Positions 24,895-33,421 of a DNA stretch of 46,783 nt are shown here, piece by piece. How positions within the stretch are numbered: position 1 is the stretch's first letter; every line of letters begins with the position of its first letter. Origin of the DNA: Candidatus Azobacteroides sp. (GTDB lineage: Bacteria > Bacteroidota > Bacteroidia > Bacteroidales > Azobacteroidaceae); assembly GCA_009778655.1 (NCBI GenBank), contig WRFZ01000172.1, forward strand, positions 1 through 46,783, given 5' to 3'. The position numbers and the translations under genes are program-made. The notes below the pieces were generated by a model. The model made no database searches, was not told where the DNA came from, and was given only the letters and a program-made list of their open reading frames with translations.

Positions 24895-26929
24895 ACTTTT
24901 TCTCCAGCTCCGGATAAATAACTCGCGAGTGATAAACCGATAGCAGTCGTTCGACAAAAACAGCCTTAATATCCGTAATATTTTTGAATGTTAAGGGAGC
25001 TTCACTCAGCAATCCCTCGGCAATTTGCATATCTACGATTCGATTAACCAAATTTCGGATTGATTCTTCCGTATAGTCTTTCAAACTGCGGGATGCGGCT
25101 TCCACCGAATCGGCCATCATCAGAATTGCAGTCTCTTTTGTATCGGGATTATCTCCGTCATAGGTAAAAGCTTCTTCGTCAATAACCGCATCCGGAAATT
25201 GATTCCGAAACGAATTATAGAAATATCGGGCCTTTCCTTTTCCGTGATGCGTCCGAATAAACTTAACGATGGCTTGCGGAAGATTGTTTTTCCCGGCTAT
25301 TTTCACTCCTTCCGGAACATGACCGGTAATAATCCGGGCGCTTTGTTCGAGACTCAGATTTTCATGCGGATCATGTCCTTCAATTTTATTTTCTATAAAA
25401 AAATGCGGATTCGCCATCTTTCCCACATCATGATACAGGGCGCCTGTACGGACCAATTGCGAATTGGCGCCTATTTTCGCCGCCGCCGCAACTCCCAGCA
25501 TGGAAACTTGCAGCGAATGTTGAAACGTTCCCGGGCAAGTTTCGGACAGTTCCACCAAAATCCCACTGTTTATATCCGAAAGTTCCACCAAAGTAATGTT
25601 GGAAATATATCCGAAAACCTTTTCAAGGATGTATATAAAGGGATAAGTAAACAAAACAAAAAGAAAATTGATTCCGAAACATATCAACATGCGCTCGTTG
25701 ATCTTCGAAAAATTACCTTCTTGAAACAACAGCAGTCCGAAATAAACCGAAAAATACGCGGCAAAAATCCATAATGCACATTTCATCAGCTCGGAACGTT
25801 GCGACAAATCTTTCAGAACATATAAGGCAACCCAGCAAACAATCAATTGCATCAAAACAAATTCGAAAGACAGGGGAACCAGTAGCGAACAAATGAGAAT
25901 CGTCACTAAATGAGTCGCCTGCGCCGTTCGCGAATCAAAGAAAGTACGGACAATGATCGGAATAATGGCATACGGAATAATATAGATGCTGAAAGGGTCG
26001 TATGTAATGGAAATTTCCGTCAAAAGCGTGAAAAACGTTACGATAAAAAGAGAGAAAATAATGTCTTTTCTGTTCGCGTAAATATTTTTTCGGAAATAAT
26101 AGAAATAGAAAAAATAACAAGCGATTAAGCCGCCGACAATAATCACCGTCCCGGCCCACAACCCGACTTGGCGATTCACTGTCCCGGCTTGTTTATCGTA
26201 GTTTATCTTCAGCGAGCGAAGTATATTGTAAATCGTTCCGTCAATGATCTCGCCTCGATCAACAATTTTCTCGCCCGCTTGCACCATTCCGTTGGAGGGA
26301 GAAATCTTTCGCAGCAATTCCTGTTTTACTTTTTCGGTCATTGCTTCATCGTATGCCATATTTTCGCGAAGATAATTATCCGGCATAAGCTTATTCAATT
26401 CATTTGTATTCAAATAAGGCGGACAATTATCCCATAAAAAAGAATAAGCCGTTCGTATCGTAAAAAACTCTTTCACGGCATGCGGTTCCGCCAGATTATT
26501 CCGTAAAATCATCAAGTGAGTATAATGATGATCTTGCAAATATTGATAATCGTTTGCGCTGATTATGCCGATATTGTAAATTTTTGTCAACATTTCATCC
26601 AGATATTTTTTATAATCCAAAGCGTGAGGAACAGCATAAAACGGTTTGAAATTTTCATTAAACTGTTGTATTTGCCGATTAGCGACTTCTTCATCCCATT
26701 GAAAATAAGGAAATGATTGCGTTTCAACGGAATCCTGTTCCGTCTTGATTTCCGCATCGGTCTTATAAATCGGAAAATCAAAAGGCGCAATCAACAAACC
26801 GTATCGCCAGGGACGCCCTTCGATGAAAGAATAGCTGAATTTTCCTTCACGCGGAAAGAAGAACAGAACGAGCAAACCTACGATAATAAAATAGATATAC
26901 TTCGGCATAGCAAACGATTTCTTGTCCAT
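24893..26929 (-). CDS. 7TM-HD family membrane phosphohydrolase (PgpH-like)
   Basis: In this 678-residue protein TM1 (11-25) is followed by a large extracytoplasmic domain (about 30-255). A 7TM bundle (about 256-440) and a cytoplasmic HD domain come next, with H471 in FQHS, the HD pair H500-D501 in YHDVGK and HDPHENLS. The architecture is that of PgpH, which hydrolyses cyclic di-AMP in Firmicutes; that substrate here is inference. It is divergent from gltX with 76 nt between the two start codons. The -7-like TACATTTA (complement of 26948-26955) is a weak promoter candidate. Confidence 0.92.
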   Translation of the reverse strand: MDKKSFAMPKYIYFIIVGLLVLFFFPREGKFSYSFIEGRPWRYGLLIAPFDFPIYKTDAEIKTEQDSVETQSFPYFQWDEEVANRQIQQFNENFKPFYAVPHALDYKKYLDEMLTKIYNIGIISANDYQYLQDHHYTHLMILRNNLAEPHAVKEFFTIRTAYSFLWDNCPPYLNTNELNKLMPDNYLRENMAYDEAMTEKVKQELLRKISPSNGMVQAGEKIVDRGEIIDGTIYNILRSLKINYDKQAGTVNRQVGLWAGTVIIVGGLIACYFFYFYYFRKNIYANRKDIIFSLFIVTFFTLLTEISITYDPFSIYIIPYAIIPIIVRTFFDSRTAQATHLVTILICSLLVPLSFEFVLMQLIVCWVALYVLKDLSQRSELMKCALWIFAAYFSVYFGLLLFQEGNFSKINERMLICFGINFLFVLFTYPFIYILEKVFGYISNITLVELSDINSGILVELSETCPGTFQHSLQVSMLGVAAAAKIGANSQLVRTGALYHDVGKMANPHFFIENKIEGHDPHENLSLEQSARIITGHVPEGVKIAGKNNLPQAIVKFIRTHHGKGKARYFYNSFRNQFPDAVIDEEAFTYDGDNPDTKETAILMMADSVEAASRSLKDYTEESIRNLVNRIVDMQIAEGLLSEAPLTFKNITDIKAVFVERLLSVYHSRVIYPELEKK

Positions 26930-26977
26930 ACATCTAATAATTTTCGCTAAATGTAGTAAAAAAATAAGAAATATACG

Positions 26978-26985
26978 TAATTTTG
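26978..26985 (+). promoter_or_regulatory. -7 element of gltX
   Basis: TAATTTTG matches TAnnTTTG and lies 20 nt before the chosen gltX start. The upstream -33 position is AT-rich without a TTG. Confidence 0.55.
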
Positions 26986-27005
26986 CAAAAAATTTTTTTT
27001 ATTAC

Positions 27006-28532
27006 ATGTCAAACAAGAAAATCAGAGTTCGTTTTGCCCCCAGTCCAACTGGTCCGTTGCATATCGGAGGCGTTCGAACCGCATTATACAATTATTTTTT
27101 TGCAAAAAAACACGGCGGCGATTATATCCTCCGAATCGAGGATACCGATTCCCAACGTTTCGTTCCGGGAGCGGAAGAATACATCATTCAATCGCTTAAT
27201 TGGATGGGAATTACTTTCGACGAAGGTCCGCATGCGGGCGGTAAATACGGCCCCTACCGGCAATCGGAACGAAAAACCGTCTATAAGCGCTATACAGATC
27301 AATTATTAACCGATCATCGGGCATATATAGCGTTCGATACTCCCGAAGAATTGGAAGCAAAACGGGCTGAAATTCCGAATTTTCAATACGATGCTTCAAC
27401 TCGTTTGACGATGCGCAATTCGTTGACTTTATCTCCGGAAGAAACCCGAACGTTGATGGAATCCGGCCAACCGTACACCGTCCGTATCCGGATTGAACCG
27501 GGTCAAACCGTTCATGTTCAAGATTTGATTCGGGGAGAAATTACCGTAAATTCTTCTATTATTGACGACAAAGTGTTGTATAAATCTTCCGACGGATTAC
27601 CTACTTACCATTTAGCGAATATTGTGGACGATCATTTGATGGAAATTACGCATGTGATTCGCGGTGAAGAATGGTTGCCTTCGGCGCCTTTGCATGTCAT
27701 TTTATATCAATATTTGGGTTGGGAAGATACTCGCCCGGCGTTTGCTCATTTGCCTTTGCTGCTTAAGCCGGAAGGAAACGGAAAGTTGAGTAAACGCGAC
27801 GGCGACCGTTTGGGGTTTCCCGTTTTTCCGTTGCAGTGGAAAGACCCGAAAACCGGAGAAACCGCATCGGGATACCGTGAAGCCGGTTATTTACCGGAAG
27901 CGTTGTTGAATTTTCTTGCCTTATTGGGATGGAATCCGGGCGATGATCGAGAAATACTCTCCCGCGATGAACTCATTGATTTGTTCACTTTGGAAAAGTG
28001 CAGTAAGAACGGCGCAAAATTCGATTATAAAAAAGGCGAATGGTTCAATCATCAATACATTCAATCCAAATCCGATGAAGCCATCGCCGATTTATTCCTG
28101 CCGGTTTTGAACGAAAAAGGAATCCGGGCTTCCCGGAATCAAGTAGTGAAAATCGCCGGATTGATTAAAGAACGGATTCATTTCACGACCGAACTGTGGG
28201 AACAATCCGCTTTCTTTTTCACGGCTCCGGACGCTTACGATGAAAAAACCGTAAGCAAACGATGGAAAGAAGATTCACCGGAAAAGATGCAAGCATTAAT
28301 TTCCGTTTTGGAAACCGTTGACGATTTTTCGGCATCAACAACAGAAACGGCAGTCATGTCTTGGATCGAATCTAACGGCTATTCTGTCGGCGCAATTATG
28401 AATGCATTCCGCTTGGCGCTGGTAGGCGAATCCAAAGGTCCGCATATCTTCAACATCACGGAAATAATCGGCAAAGAAGAAGTAATCAAACGACTAAAAA
28501 AAGCGATTGAAGTATTGGGAAATAATTCATAA
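27006..28532 (+). CDS. gltX: Glutamyl-tRNA synthetase
   Basis: This 508-residue class I aminoacyl-tRNA synthetase starts at [22 protein letters not shown], which contains the HIGH-type motif. The second signature, KLSKRDG, lies around residue 260. It charges tRNA-Glu and supplies protein synthesis. The open frame continues 28 codons upstream to 26922, but those residues precede the conserved start and overlap the promoter, so they are excluded. The last codons and stop (N-N-S-TAA) lie in a heptamer repeat, so the C-terminus may have been reshaped by repeat growth. Confidence 0.96.
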   Translation: MSNKKIRVRFAPSPTGPLHIGGVRTALYNYFFAKKHGGDYILRIEDTDSQRFVPGAEEYIIQSLNWMGITFDEGPHAGGKYGPYRQSERKTVYKRYTDQLLTDHRAYIAFDTPEELEAKRAEIPNFQYDASTRLTMRNSLTLSPEETRTLMESGQPYTVRIRIEPGQTVHVQDLIRGEITVNSSIIDDKVLYKSSDGLPTYHLANIVDDHLMEITHVIRGEEWLPSAPLHVILYQYLGWEDTRPAFAHLPLLLKPEGNGKLSKRDGDRLGFPVFPLQWKDPKTGETASGYREAGYLPEALLNFLALLGWNPGDDREILSRDELIDLFTLEKCSKNGAKFDYKKGEWFNHQYIQSKSDEAIADLFLPVLNEKGIRASRNQVVKIAGLIKERIHFTTELWEQSAFFFTAPDAYDEKTVSKRWKEDSPEKMQALISVLETVDDFSASTTETAVMSWIESNGYSVGAIMNAFRLALVGESKGPHIFNITEIIGKEEVIKRLKKAIEVLGNNS

Positions 28533-28553
28533 TTCATAATTAATAATTAATTA
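28522..28553. repeat. Heptamer array at the gltX-waaA junction
   Basis: ATAATTCATAATTCATAATT followed by TAATAATTAATTA overlaps the gltX stop codon and ends at the waaA ATG. Confidence 0.75.
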
Positions 28554-29786
28554 ATGTATTCTATTGCCATCATTCTTTATGCACTCGTCGTCCGGTTGGT
28601 TGCTCCGTTCAACAAAAAAGCGAAAAAAATGTTGGTCGGGCAAAGGAAAACATTTTCTATTCTGAAAAATCAATTGGATCCGAATGCATCTTATATCTGG
28701 TTTCATGCCGCTTCCTTAGGCGAATTTGAGCAGGGACGACCTTTGATGGAAAAAATAAAAAAAGAAAAACCGGAATACAAAATCCTCTTAACTTTCTTTT
28801 CTCCTTCGGGATACGAAATTCGGAAAGACTATCCCGGAGCGGACATGGTTTGTTACCTTCCTTTTGACCACTATTGGAATGCTCGGAAATTCCTCCGGTT
28901 AGTGAAACCGGTAATGGCGGTTTTCATCAAATATGAATTTTGGATGAATTATTTGAATCAATTGAAGCGTTTGCAGATCCCGACTTATATTATTTCAGCT
29001 GTTTTCCGGCCATCGCAGATTTTTTTCCGTTGGTATGCTTACCGGTACCGAAAAGTTTTGAACAATTATACTTGGTTTTTTGTGCAGGATCAACCTTCGA
29101 TGGAGTTACTGAAACAATTCAATCACAACAATGTAAGTATCACCGGCGATACACGCTTCGATCGGGTATATGAAATATTTGAACAACGAAAAGAATTGCC
29201 GCTTGTCGCAAAATTTTTGAATCAAACGGAAATCGGGAACGATCTTGTTTTTGTTGCCGGCAGCACTTGGGTGAAAGATGAAGCAATACTTATTCCGTAT
29301 TTCAATCGGCATCCCGAAATCAAATTGATTATCGCTCCGCATGAAATTTGCGAGCAACGAATCGAAACGTTGATAAGCCGTTTTACCCGTCCCGTGATAC
29401 GGTATTCGCAAGCAAGCGAAAGCGCCGTCCGAGATGCCGATTGTCTGATTATTGACTGTTTCGGGTTACTGTCTTCGATTTATCGCTACGGAAATTGGGC
29501 ATATATAGGCGGCGGATTCGGAAAAGGAATCCACAATATCCTCGAAGCAGCCGTTTACGGTATTCCCGTTATGTTCGGTCCTAACTACCGTAAATTCAAA
29601 GAAGCGAAAGAATTAATCGCCTGTCAAGGCGCTTTTTCGGTTACCGGCGAAGATGAATTTTCTTCTCGCATGAATGACTTTCTTTCTTACGCCGATTTGA
29701 CTCGGAAAATCGGAAAAAACGCCAAGGAATACGTTATCCGTAACCTTGGCGCCACACTTAAAATTTATGAAAAAATATTTCCGTAA
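28554..29786 (+). CDS. waaA: 3-deoxy-D-manno-octulosonic acid (Kdo) transferase
   Basis: This 410-residue inner-membrane glycosyltransferase of lipopolysaccharide synthesis adds Kdo to the lipid A precursor on the cytoplasmic face. A short N-terminal membrane anchor (about 3-19) precedes WFHAASLGEFEQGRPL, whose Glu57 corresponds to the catalytic base region. KYEFWMNYL and the C-terminal half GGGFGKGIHNILEAAVYGIPVMFGP, which binds CMP-Kdo, follow. It confirms a Gram-negative envelope. It lies 21 nt after gltX and is likely cotranscribed. Confidence 0.93.
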   Translation: MYSIAIILYALVVRLVAPFNKKAKKMLVGQRKTFSILKNQLDPNASYIWFHAASLGEFEQGRPLMEKIKKEKPEYKILLTFFSPSGYEIRKDYPGADMVCYLPFDHYWNARKFLRLVKPVMAVFIKYEFWMNYLNQLKRLQIPTYIISAVFRPSQIFFRWYAYRYRKVLNNYTWFFVQDQPSMELLKQFNHNNVSITGDTRFDRVYEIFEQRKELPLVAKFLNQTEIGNDLVFVAGSTWVKDEAILIPYFNRHPEIKLIIAPHEICEQRIETLISRFTRPVIRYSQASESAVRDADCLIIDCFGLLSSIYRYGNWAYIGGGFGKGIHNILEAAVYGIPVMFGPNYRKFKEAKELIACQGAFSVTGEDEFSSRMNDFLSYADLTRKIGKNAKEYVIRNLGATLKIYEKIFP

Positions 29787-29804
29787 TGAATAATTGTTGT
29801 TAGC

Positions 29805-29993
29805 TTAAGTCAGACCGACGCTACTTGGTAATACATGCTTAACAGGGTATTTCCTTGGCAAATGCACCTTTTGCTTACTGCGTTCCTCCTTTTGCTTCTT
29901 TATTAATTCACTGAACTCTTTTTCTTCTTCCTCTGTCCAAACCTTGGATAGTACCGTAAAGTCTATTTCTCTCGGCTCTTTTATTAATCCCAT
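29805..29993 (-). CDS. Small Bacteroidota-type hypothetical protein
   Basis: This 62-residue hydrophilic protein starts MGLIKEPREIDFTVLSK and continues with WTEEEEKEFSELIKKQKEE, a pattern I recognise from small uncharacterised Bacteroidota proteins. The tail is basic (KVHLPRKYPVKHV). It has no signal peptide or catalytic motif. It converges with waaA (18 nt apart) and lies downstream of the carbonic anhydrase gene. An antitoxin or adaptor role is conceivable but unsupported. Confidence 0.55.
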   Translation of the reverse strand: MGLIKEPREIDFTVLSKVWTEEEEKEFSELIKKQKEERSKQKVHLPRKYPVKHVLPSSVGLT

Positions 29994-29995
29994 AA

Positions 29996-30061
29996 TTACT
30001 GTTTTTTATTATTAAAATATTGCTTCAATAAGCGTTGTGCCGCTAATGTCTCAATATACAT
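29996..30061 (-). CDS. Possible 21-residue peptide
   Basis: An ATG at 30061 opens a frame MYIETLAAQRLLKQYFNNKKQ that ends 2 nt before the ATG of the 62-residue gene. The peptide is amphipathic and the spacing is suggestive of coupling, but it could be chance or the end of a degraded gene. Confidence 0.25.
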   Translation of the reverse strand: MYIETLAAQRLLKQYFNNKKQ

Positions 30062-30088
30062 TTTAGTTCCCTTTTTTGCTTAAAAAGA

Positions 30089-30607
30089 TTACTCCTCTTT
30101 ATACCAACCCGCATACATAAGATAGTTTCGGGCAATTTTCCGGTTGATTTCCTTGGATTGTTCCGGATCCATTTTCTTGATGAACTTCGCCGGCGTCCCT
30201 CCGTAAATACATCCCGGTTCAACCTTTGTTCCTCCGAGAACCACCGAACCGGCAGCAACCAAAGCGCCTTCGCCGACCACCGCATGATCCAGCACCACCG
30301 CATTCATCCCTATCAACGCTCCTTTCTCAATCTTCGCACCGTGGATCGTTACATTATGCCCGATACTGACATCATCGTCAATCTCGGCAACCGATTTTTC
30401 ATACAAAGTATGAATAACCGTACCGTCTTGAATATTCACCCGTTTCCCGATCCGTATCGAATTAACGTCGCCACGCAAAACGGTATTGAACCAGATGCTC
30501 GAATCGTCGCCGATAACCACGTCGCCGATAACCGTTGCGTTATCGGCTAAATATACATTTTCTCCTATTTCCGGAGTAAATCCCCGTACTGATTTAATTA
30601 ATGCCAT
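30089..30607 (-). CDS. Gamma-carbonic anhydrase family protein (left-handed beta-helix)
   Basis: This 172-residue hexapeptide-repeat protein has repeats running from about residue 20 to 145 (VIGDVVIGDDSSIWF, VSIGHNVTIHG, ALIGMNAVVLD, ALVAAGSVV), then a C-terminal helix. Three candidate zinc ligands are present: H66 (TVIHTL), H84 (IGHN) and H89 (TIHG). The YrdA/PaaY-like subgroup contains enzymes with weak or redox-dependent carbonic anhydrase activity; an acyltransferase-like role cannot be excluded. It starts 6 nt after the PspC/GIN gene and belongs to the PadR-headed operon. Confidence 0.9.
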   Translation of the reverse strand: MALIKSVRGFTPEIGENVYLADNATVIGDVVIGDDSSIWFNTVLRGDVNSIRIGKRVNIQDGTVIHTLYEKSVAEIDDDVSIGHNVTIHGAKIEKGALIGMNAVVLDHAVVGEGALVAAGSVVLGGTKVEPGCIYGGTPAKFIKKMDPEQSKEINRKIARNYLMYAGWYKEE

Positions 30608-30613
30608 CGTTTT

Positions 30614-32296
30614 TTATTCTTTTCCTATTTTTCCAATCCCTATCGAATTGATATTCTTTACTCTCGGTTCTTCTTTGTAGGTGATTTTCCCCACCCCGTT
30701 CAAACGACCCTCCAGATAATCCGTCGGATTACATTCAATGGAACCGACGCCTTCAACAGTTGCATAAACCGTGTCGGAAAGTAACTCAAGAGCATCAATT
30801 TTTCCAGCGCCGGCAAGATCGAAATGCGCTTGATTGGCTTTTCCCGATACGTTAACGGAACCGATTCCTTCCGAACGCACATTCAATGAATGTACATACA
30901 GGCTGTCGGCCCGAAAACTTCCCGGCCCGTTCATTTTAACTTCCAACACGTCGCCCGTAAACGTCCGATCTACTTGTATATTTCCCGCAATATTCGACCG
31001 AATCTCTTTTAATTTATTTGTTTGAAGTTTGATAATCAAATTGTTTTCACTGCGAAGCGGATCCGAAGAGGATAAATTCAACCGGCCGTCTTGTATGTCA
31101 TACATAACCAAGTCAATCAAGTTATCGTCACCGCTTATTACAATCGAAGAGGTATCGGATGAGATTTGCTCTATTTGCAGATTGGCATACAAATTTTTAC
31201 CGATTTCTACGGATGTAACCGGTTCATCCAAAACATACGTTTTTTCGGATAAAATTCCGTTTCCCAGAATTGCATGGTTATCGGATACCTGCGACCAATT
31301 CCAATTGTTAAACCAATTGTTCTTGTCAATCCGGAACCCCGAAAACAGGATCAGCACCAAAGCCAACAGCCAAATAATAAGAAATGTCCACTTCACAGAC
31401 CGACTTAACGGGTTCAACTTGGCAAAATGAGCGATAAGCGCATAAATCAAAGCGACAACGGGTATTCCCACAATCAAAAGGAAAGTGACTGTCGCCAAAA
31501 TCGGACGATCCACAATTAAGAATGAAGGTAAAGCGCCCAACATACCGCCGCCTACACCGAATAATACAGCGAATAATACAATGATAACGATGACGAAAGC
31601 AAATAACAACGGCAATCCGACCAAGCATCCCAAACCAATCAAGAACACTTTCATCAAGCCGACGCACAAATCAATAAATCCGGCTAAACAGCCTTTCGAC
31701 TTGCTGTCGGCAGTCGGGCCTTTTTCGGCCGCAACCGTTTTTCCGATGTTTTCCAGCGTAATAGGCTTGCCGCGCATTTGCAATTTCTGTTCTGCCGTAT
31801 AGGCGCCGGGCAAAAGAATCCAAGCCAAAATATAAAACGGAACAATCCAAAACGAAGTGGCAAAAATAAGAACAATGGATATGATCCGCACGACTAATAT
31901 ATCCCACCCGAAATAAGCGGCAATACCGGAACAAACGCCGCCGAACATTTTGTCGTCTGTATTGCGGTAAAGTTTTTTCCCGACTTCTTTCGGTTCGGTA
32001 AAAAGGGGTTGTTTTTCTTCTTCCGCATCTTCCCGATCGGCAAAATCATCGGGTTTCCCTACGCGGGCAATTACTTCTTCCACATGCTCGATGGTAATCA
32101 CTTGATAGCCCAAGCGTGTTTTTTCACTGAACAGTTCTTCTATGCGCGCTTCAAAATCAGCGATAATCTCCGGCCCCCCCTCTTCTTTCCGAAAATAGAT
32201 CCGAAGGTTGTTCAAGTAGTTATCCAGCAGCCGATAAGCGTCTTCATCCATGGTAAATACTCTGCCGTTGAGATTTACAGTTATTGTCTTTTTCAT
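30614..32296 (-). CDS. PspC domain and GIN-domain (DUF2807) membrane protein
   Basis: In this 560-residue protein an N-terminal cytoplasmic region (1-100, with KKTITVNLNGRVFTMDEDAY) precedes a PspC domain (about 108-170, KLYRNTDDKMFGGVCSGIAAYFG). Several transmembrane helices follow (about 130-160, 210-245, 260-290, 305-325). The exported C-terminal GIN/DUF2807 beta-helix (about 345-550) has short repeats such as VKMNGPGSF and ATVEGVGSI. PspC proteins take part in envelope-stress sensing; GIN domains are surface or periplasmic beta-helices. Being directly behind a PadR regulator, it is probably induced by an envelope signal. Confidence 0.88.
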   Translation of the reverse strand: MKKTITVNLNGRVFTMDEDAYRLLDNYLNNLRIYFRKEEGGPEIIADFEARIEELFSEKTRLGYQVITIEHVEEVIARVGKPDDFADREDAEEEKQPLFTEPKEVGKKLYRNTDDKMFGGVCSGIAAYFGWDILVVRIISIVLIFATSFWIVPFYILAWILLPGAYTAEQKLQMRGKPITLENIGKTVAAEKGPTADSKSKGCLAGFIDLCVGLMKVFLIGLGCLVGLPLLFAFVIVIIVLFAVLFGVGGGMLGALPSFLIVDRPILATVTFLLIVGIPVVALIYALIAHFAKLNPLSRSVKWTFLIIWLLALVLILFSGFRIDKNNWFNNWNWSQVSDNHAILGNGILSEKTYVLDEPVTSVEIGKNLYANLQIEQISSDTSSIVISGDDNLIDLVMYDIQDGRLNLSSSDPLRSENNLIIKLQTNKLKEIRSNIAGNIQVDRTFTGDVLEVKMNGPGSFRADSLYVHSLNVRSEGIGSVNVSGKANQAHFDLAGAGKIDALELLSDTVYATVEGVGSIECNPTDYLEGRLNGVGKITYKEEPRVKNINSIGIGKIGKE

Positions 32297-32308
32297 ATCT
32301 TTTTGATT

Positions 32309-32635
32309 TTATAATTCTTTTATATGACTGATAGTTTCCGTAATTTCACGCCAAGCTTGTTCCAGCTCGACCAAAAACAGCTCGCCGTTAGAGGTTAGCT
32401 CGTAGTACTTACGGGGAGGTCCTTGATTTGATTCTATCCATTGATAGGTCAACAAATCCATATTTTTTAATCGGGTCAGCAAAGGATACAACGTTCCTTC
32501 AACAACGATCAACCGAGCTTCCTGCAACAACTGAATAATATCGTTGGCATACGCTTTTCGGCGATTAAGAATCAACAGGATGCAATATTCCAAGATTCCT
32601 TTCCGCATTTGAGATTTCACATTATCTGTATTCAT
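32309..32635 (-). CDS. PadR-family transcriptional regulator
   Basis: This 108-residue winged-helix protein has MRKGILEYCILLILNRRKAYANDIIQLL (helix-turn-helix) and VVEGTLYPLLTRLKNMDLLTYQW (recognition helix and wing), the classical PadR pattern. The short C-terminus suggests the PadR-s1 subgroup. The open frame extends 25 codons upstream, but the promoter element and palindrome lie there, so ATG 32635 is used. It probably represses its own operon (PspC/GIN gene 12 nt downstream), with the palindrome at 32676-32688 as operator. Confidence 0.9.
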   Translation of the reverse strand: MNTDNVKSQMRKGILEYCILLILNRRKAYANDIIQLLQEARLIVVEGTLYPLLTRLKNMDLLTYQWIESNQGPPRKYYELTSNGELFLVELEQAWREITETISHIKEL

Positions 32636-32656
32636 AATGATAATAATTTTATGATG

Positions 32657-32688
32657 CAAAGATACGAAAATAAATAATACCTTGTATT
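32657..32688 (-). promoter_or_regulatory. Promoter and candidate PadR operator
   Basis: The -7 element TATCTTTG (32657-32664) is preceded by the perfect palindrome AATAC-CTT-GTATT (32676-32688). It lies between the -7 and -33 positions, where a bound repressor would block polymerase. Confidence 0.6.
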
Positions 32689-32720
32689 GCATAGTACTAA
32701 TATTTAACAATAATTAACGA

Positions 32721-32803
32721 TAATTATGAATTAGGAGTTATGAATTAGGAGTTATGAATTATGAATTATGAATTATAAATTATGAATTATGAATTATGAA
32801 TTA
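32721..32803. repeat. Heptamer array (ATTATGA orientation)
   Basis: About 11 copies of the complement heptamer AATTATG, some varied to AGTTATG or AGGAGTT, lie between the PadR promoter and the four-helix-bundle gene. The opposite orientation is found on the other side of that gene. Confidence 0.85.
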
Positions 32804-32810
32804 TTTGGAT

Positions 32811-32818
32811 TATCTTTG
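32811..32818 (+). promoter_or_regulatory. -7 element of the four-helix-bundle gene
   Basis: TATCTTTG matches TAnnTTTG, 30 nt before the ATG at 32849. The -33 region falls inside the heptamer array. Confidence 0.6.
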
Positions 32819-32848
32819 TTCTATTATTTGTAATTAATTGCCGAAACT

Positions 32849-33211
32849 ATGAAAAAAGGAAATGTTATCCGAGAAAAGAGTTTTAAATTTGCTATTCGCT
32901 CCATTAATTTATACAAAACGCTTAGCAATGACCACAAAGAATTTATCCTTAGCAGACAATTGTTACGTTCGGGAACTTCTATCGGTGCAAATATTCGTGA
33001 AGCCTTAAATGCCGAGAGTAATGCCGATTTTGTTCATAAGTTGGCAATAGCACAAAAAGAGTGCGATGAAACCGGTTATTGGTTGGAACTTCTTCATGAA
33101 ACCGGATTTATTAATACTTCCGAATTTAACTCCATCCATAGCGATGCTTCCGAATTACTTAAAATTATCCGCAGCATCATTTTAACATCAAAAAAAATTC
33201 ATAACTCATAA
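32849..33211 (+). CDS. Four-helix-bundle protein (S23 / 23S rRNA intervening-sequence protein family)
   Basis: This 120-residue protein contains IREKSFKFAIRSINLYKTL, QLLRSGTSIGANIREALNAES and KECDETGYWLELLHETG, the signature of the four-helix-bundle family first seen in 23S rRNA intervening sequences. No rRNA is present here, so it is a stand-alone copy. The family is related in fold to Avd of diversity-generating retroelements, but no reverse transcriptase lies nearby. Both flanks are heptamer arrays in inverted orientation, and the stop codon lies inside the right array (H-N-S-TAA). The gene plus arrays may move or be copied as a unit. Confidence 0.88.
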   Translation: MKKGNVIREKSFKFAIRSINLYKTLSNDHKEFILSRQLLRSGTSIGANIREALNAESNADFVHKLAIAQKECDETGYWLELLHETGFINTSEFNSIHSDASELLKIIRSIILTSKKIHNS

Positions 33212-33367
33212 TTCATAATTTATAACTCATAATTCATAACTCATAATTCATAATTCATAATTTATAATTCATAATTCATAATTCATAATTCATAATTCAT
33301 AATTCATAATTCATAATTCATAACTCATAATTCATAATTCATAATTCATAATTCATAATTCATAATT
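33197..33367. repeat. Long CATAATT heptamer array (about 24 units)
   Basis: About 170 bp consist of tandem CATAATT with occasional ACTCATA and TTTATAA variants. It starts inside the last codons of the four-helix-bundle gene and ends at the terminator of the giant secreted protein gene. Period 7 and no spacers rule out a CRISPR. Confidence 0.9.
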
Positions 33368-33400
33368 AAAAAAAGGGCGCCTTTGGAGCGCCCTTTTTTA
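33368..33400 (-). terminator. Strong terminator of the 2006-residue protein gene
   Basis: AAAAAGGGCGC (33370-33380) and GCGCCCTTTTT (33388-33398) form an 11-bp stem with a 7-nt loop, with A- and T-runs on the two sides, so it can work in both directions. It lies 22 nt past the stop codon at 33422. Confidence 0.9.
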
Positions 33401-33421
33401 TTTATTCAGCAGAAATTTCGT

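Noticed and set aside
26922-27005. Upstream extension of glutamyl-tRNA synthetase by 28 residues
   Set aside because: It overlaps the promoter and the start of the divergent gene; the family N-terminus begins at [16 protein letters not shown].
32849-33211. Diversity-generating retroelement suggested by the Avd-like four-helix-bundle fold
   Set aside because: No reverse transcriptase, template repeat or variable repeat is visible in the window.
33197-33367. Possible CRISPR array in the repeat-rich region
   Set aside because: The period is 7 bp with no unique spacers, and no cas gene is nearby; it is a simple tandem repeat.
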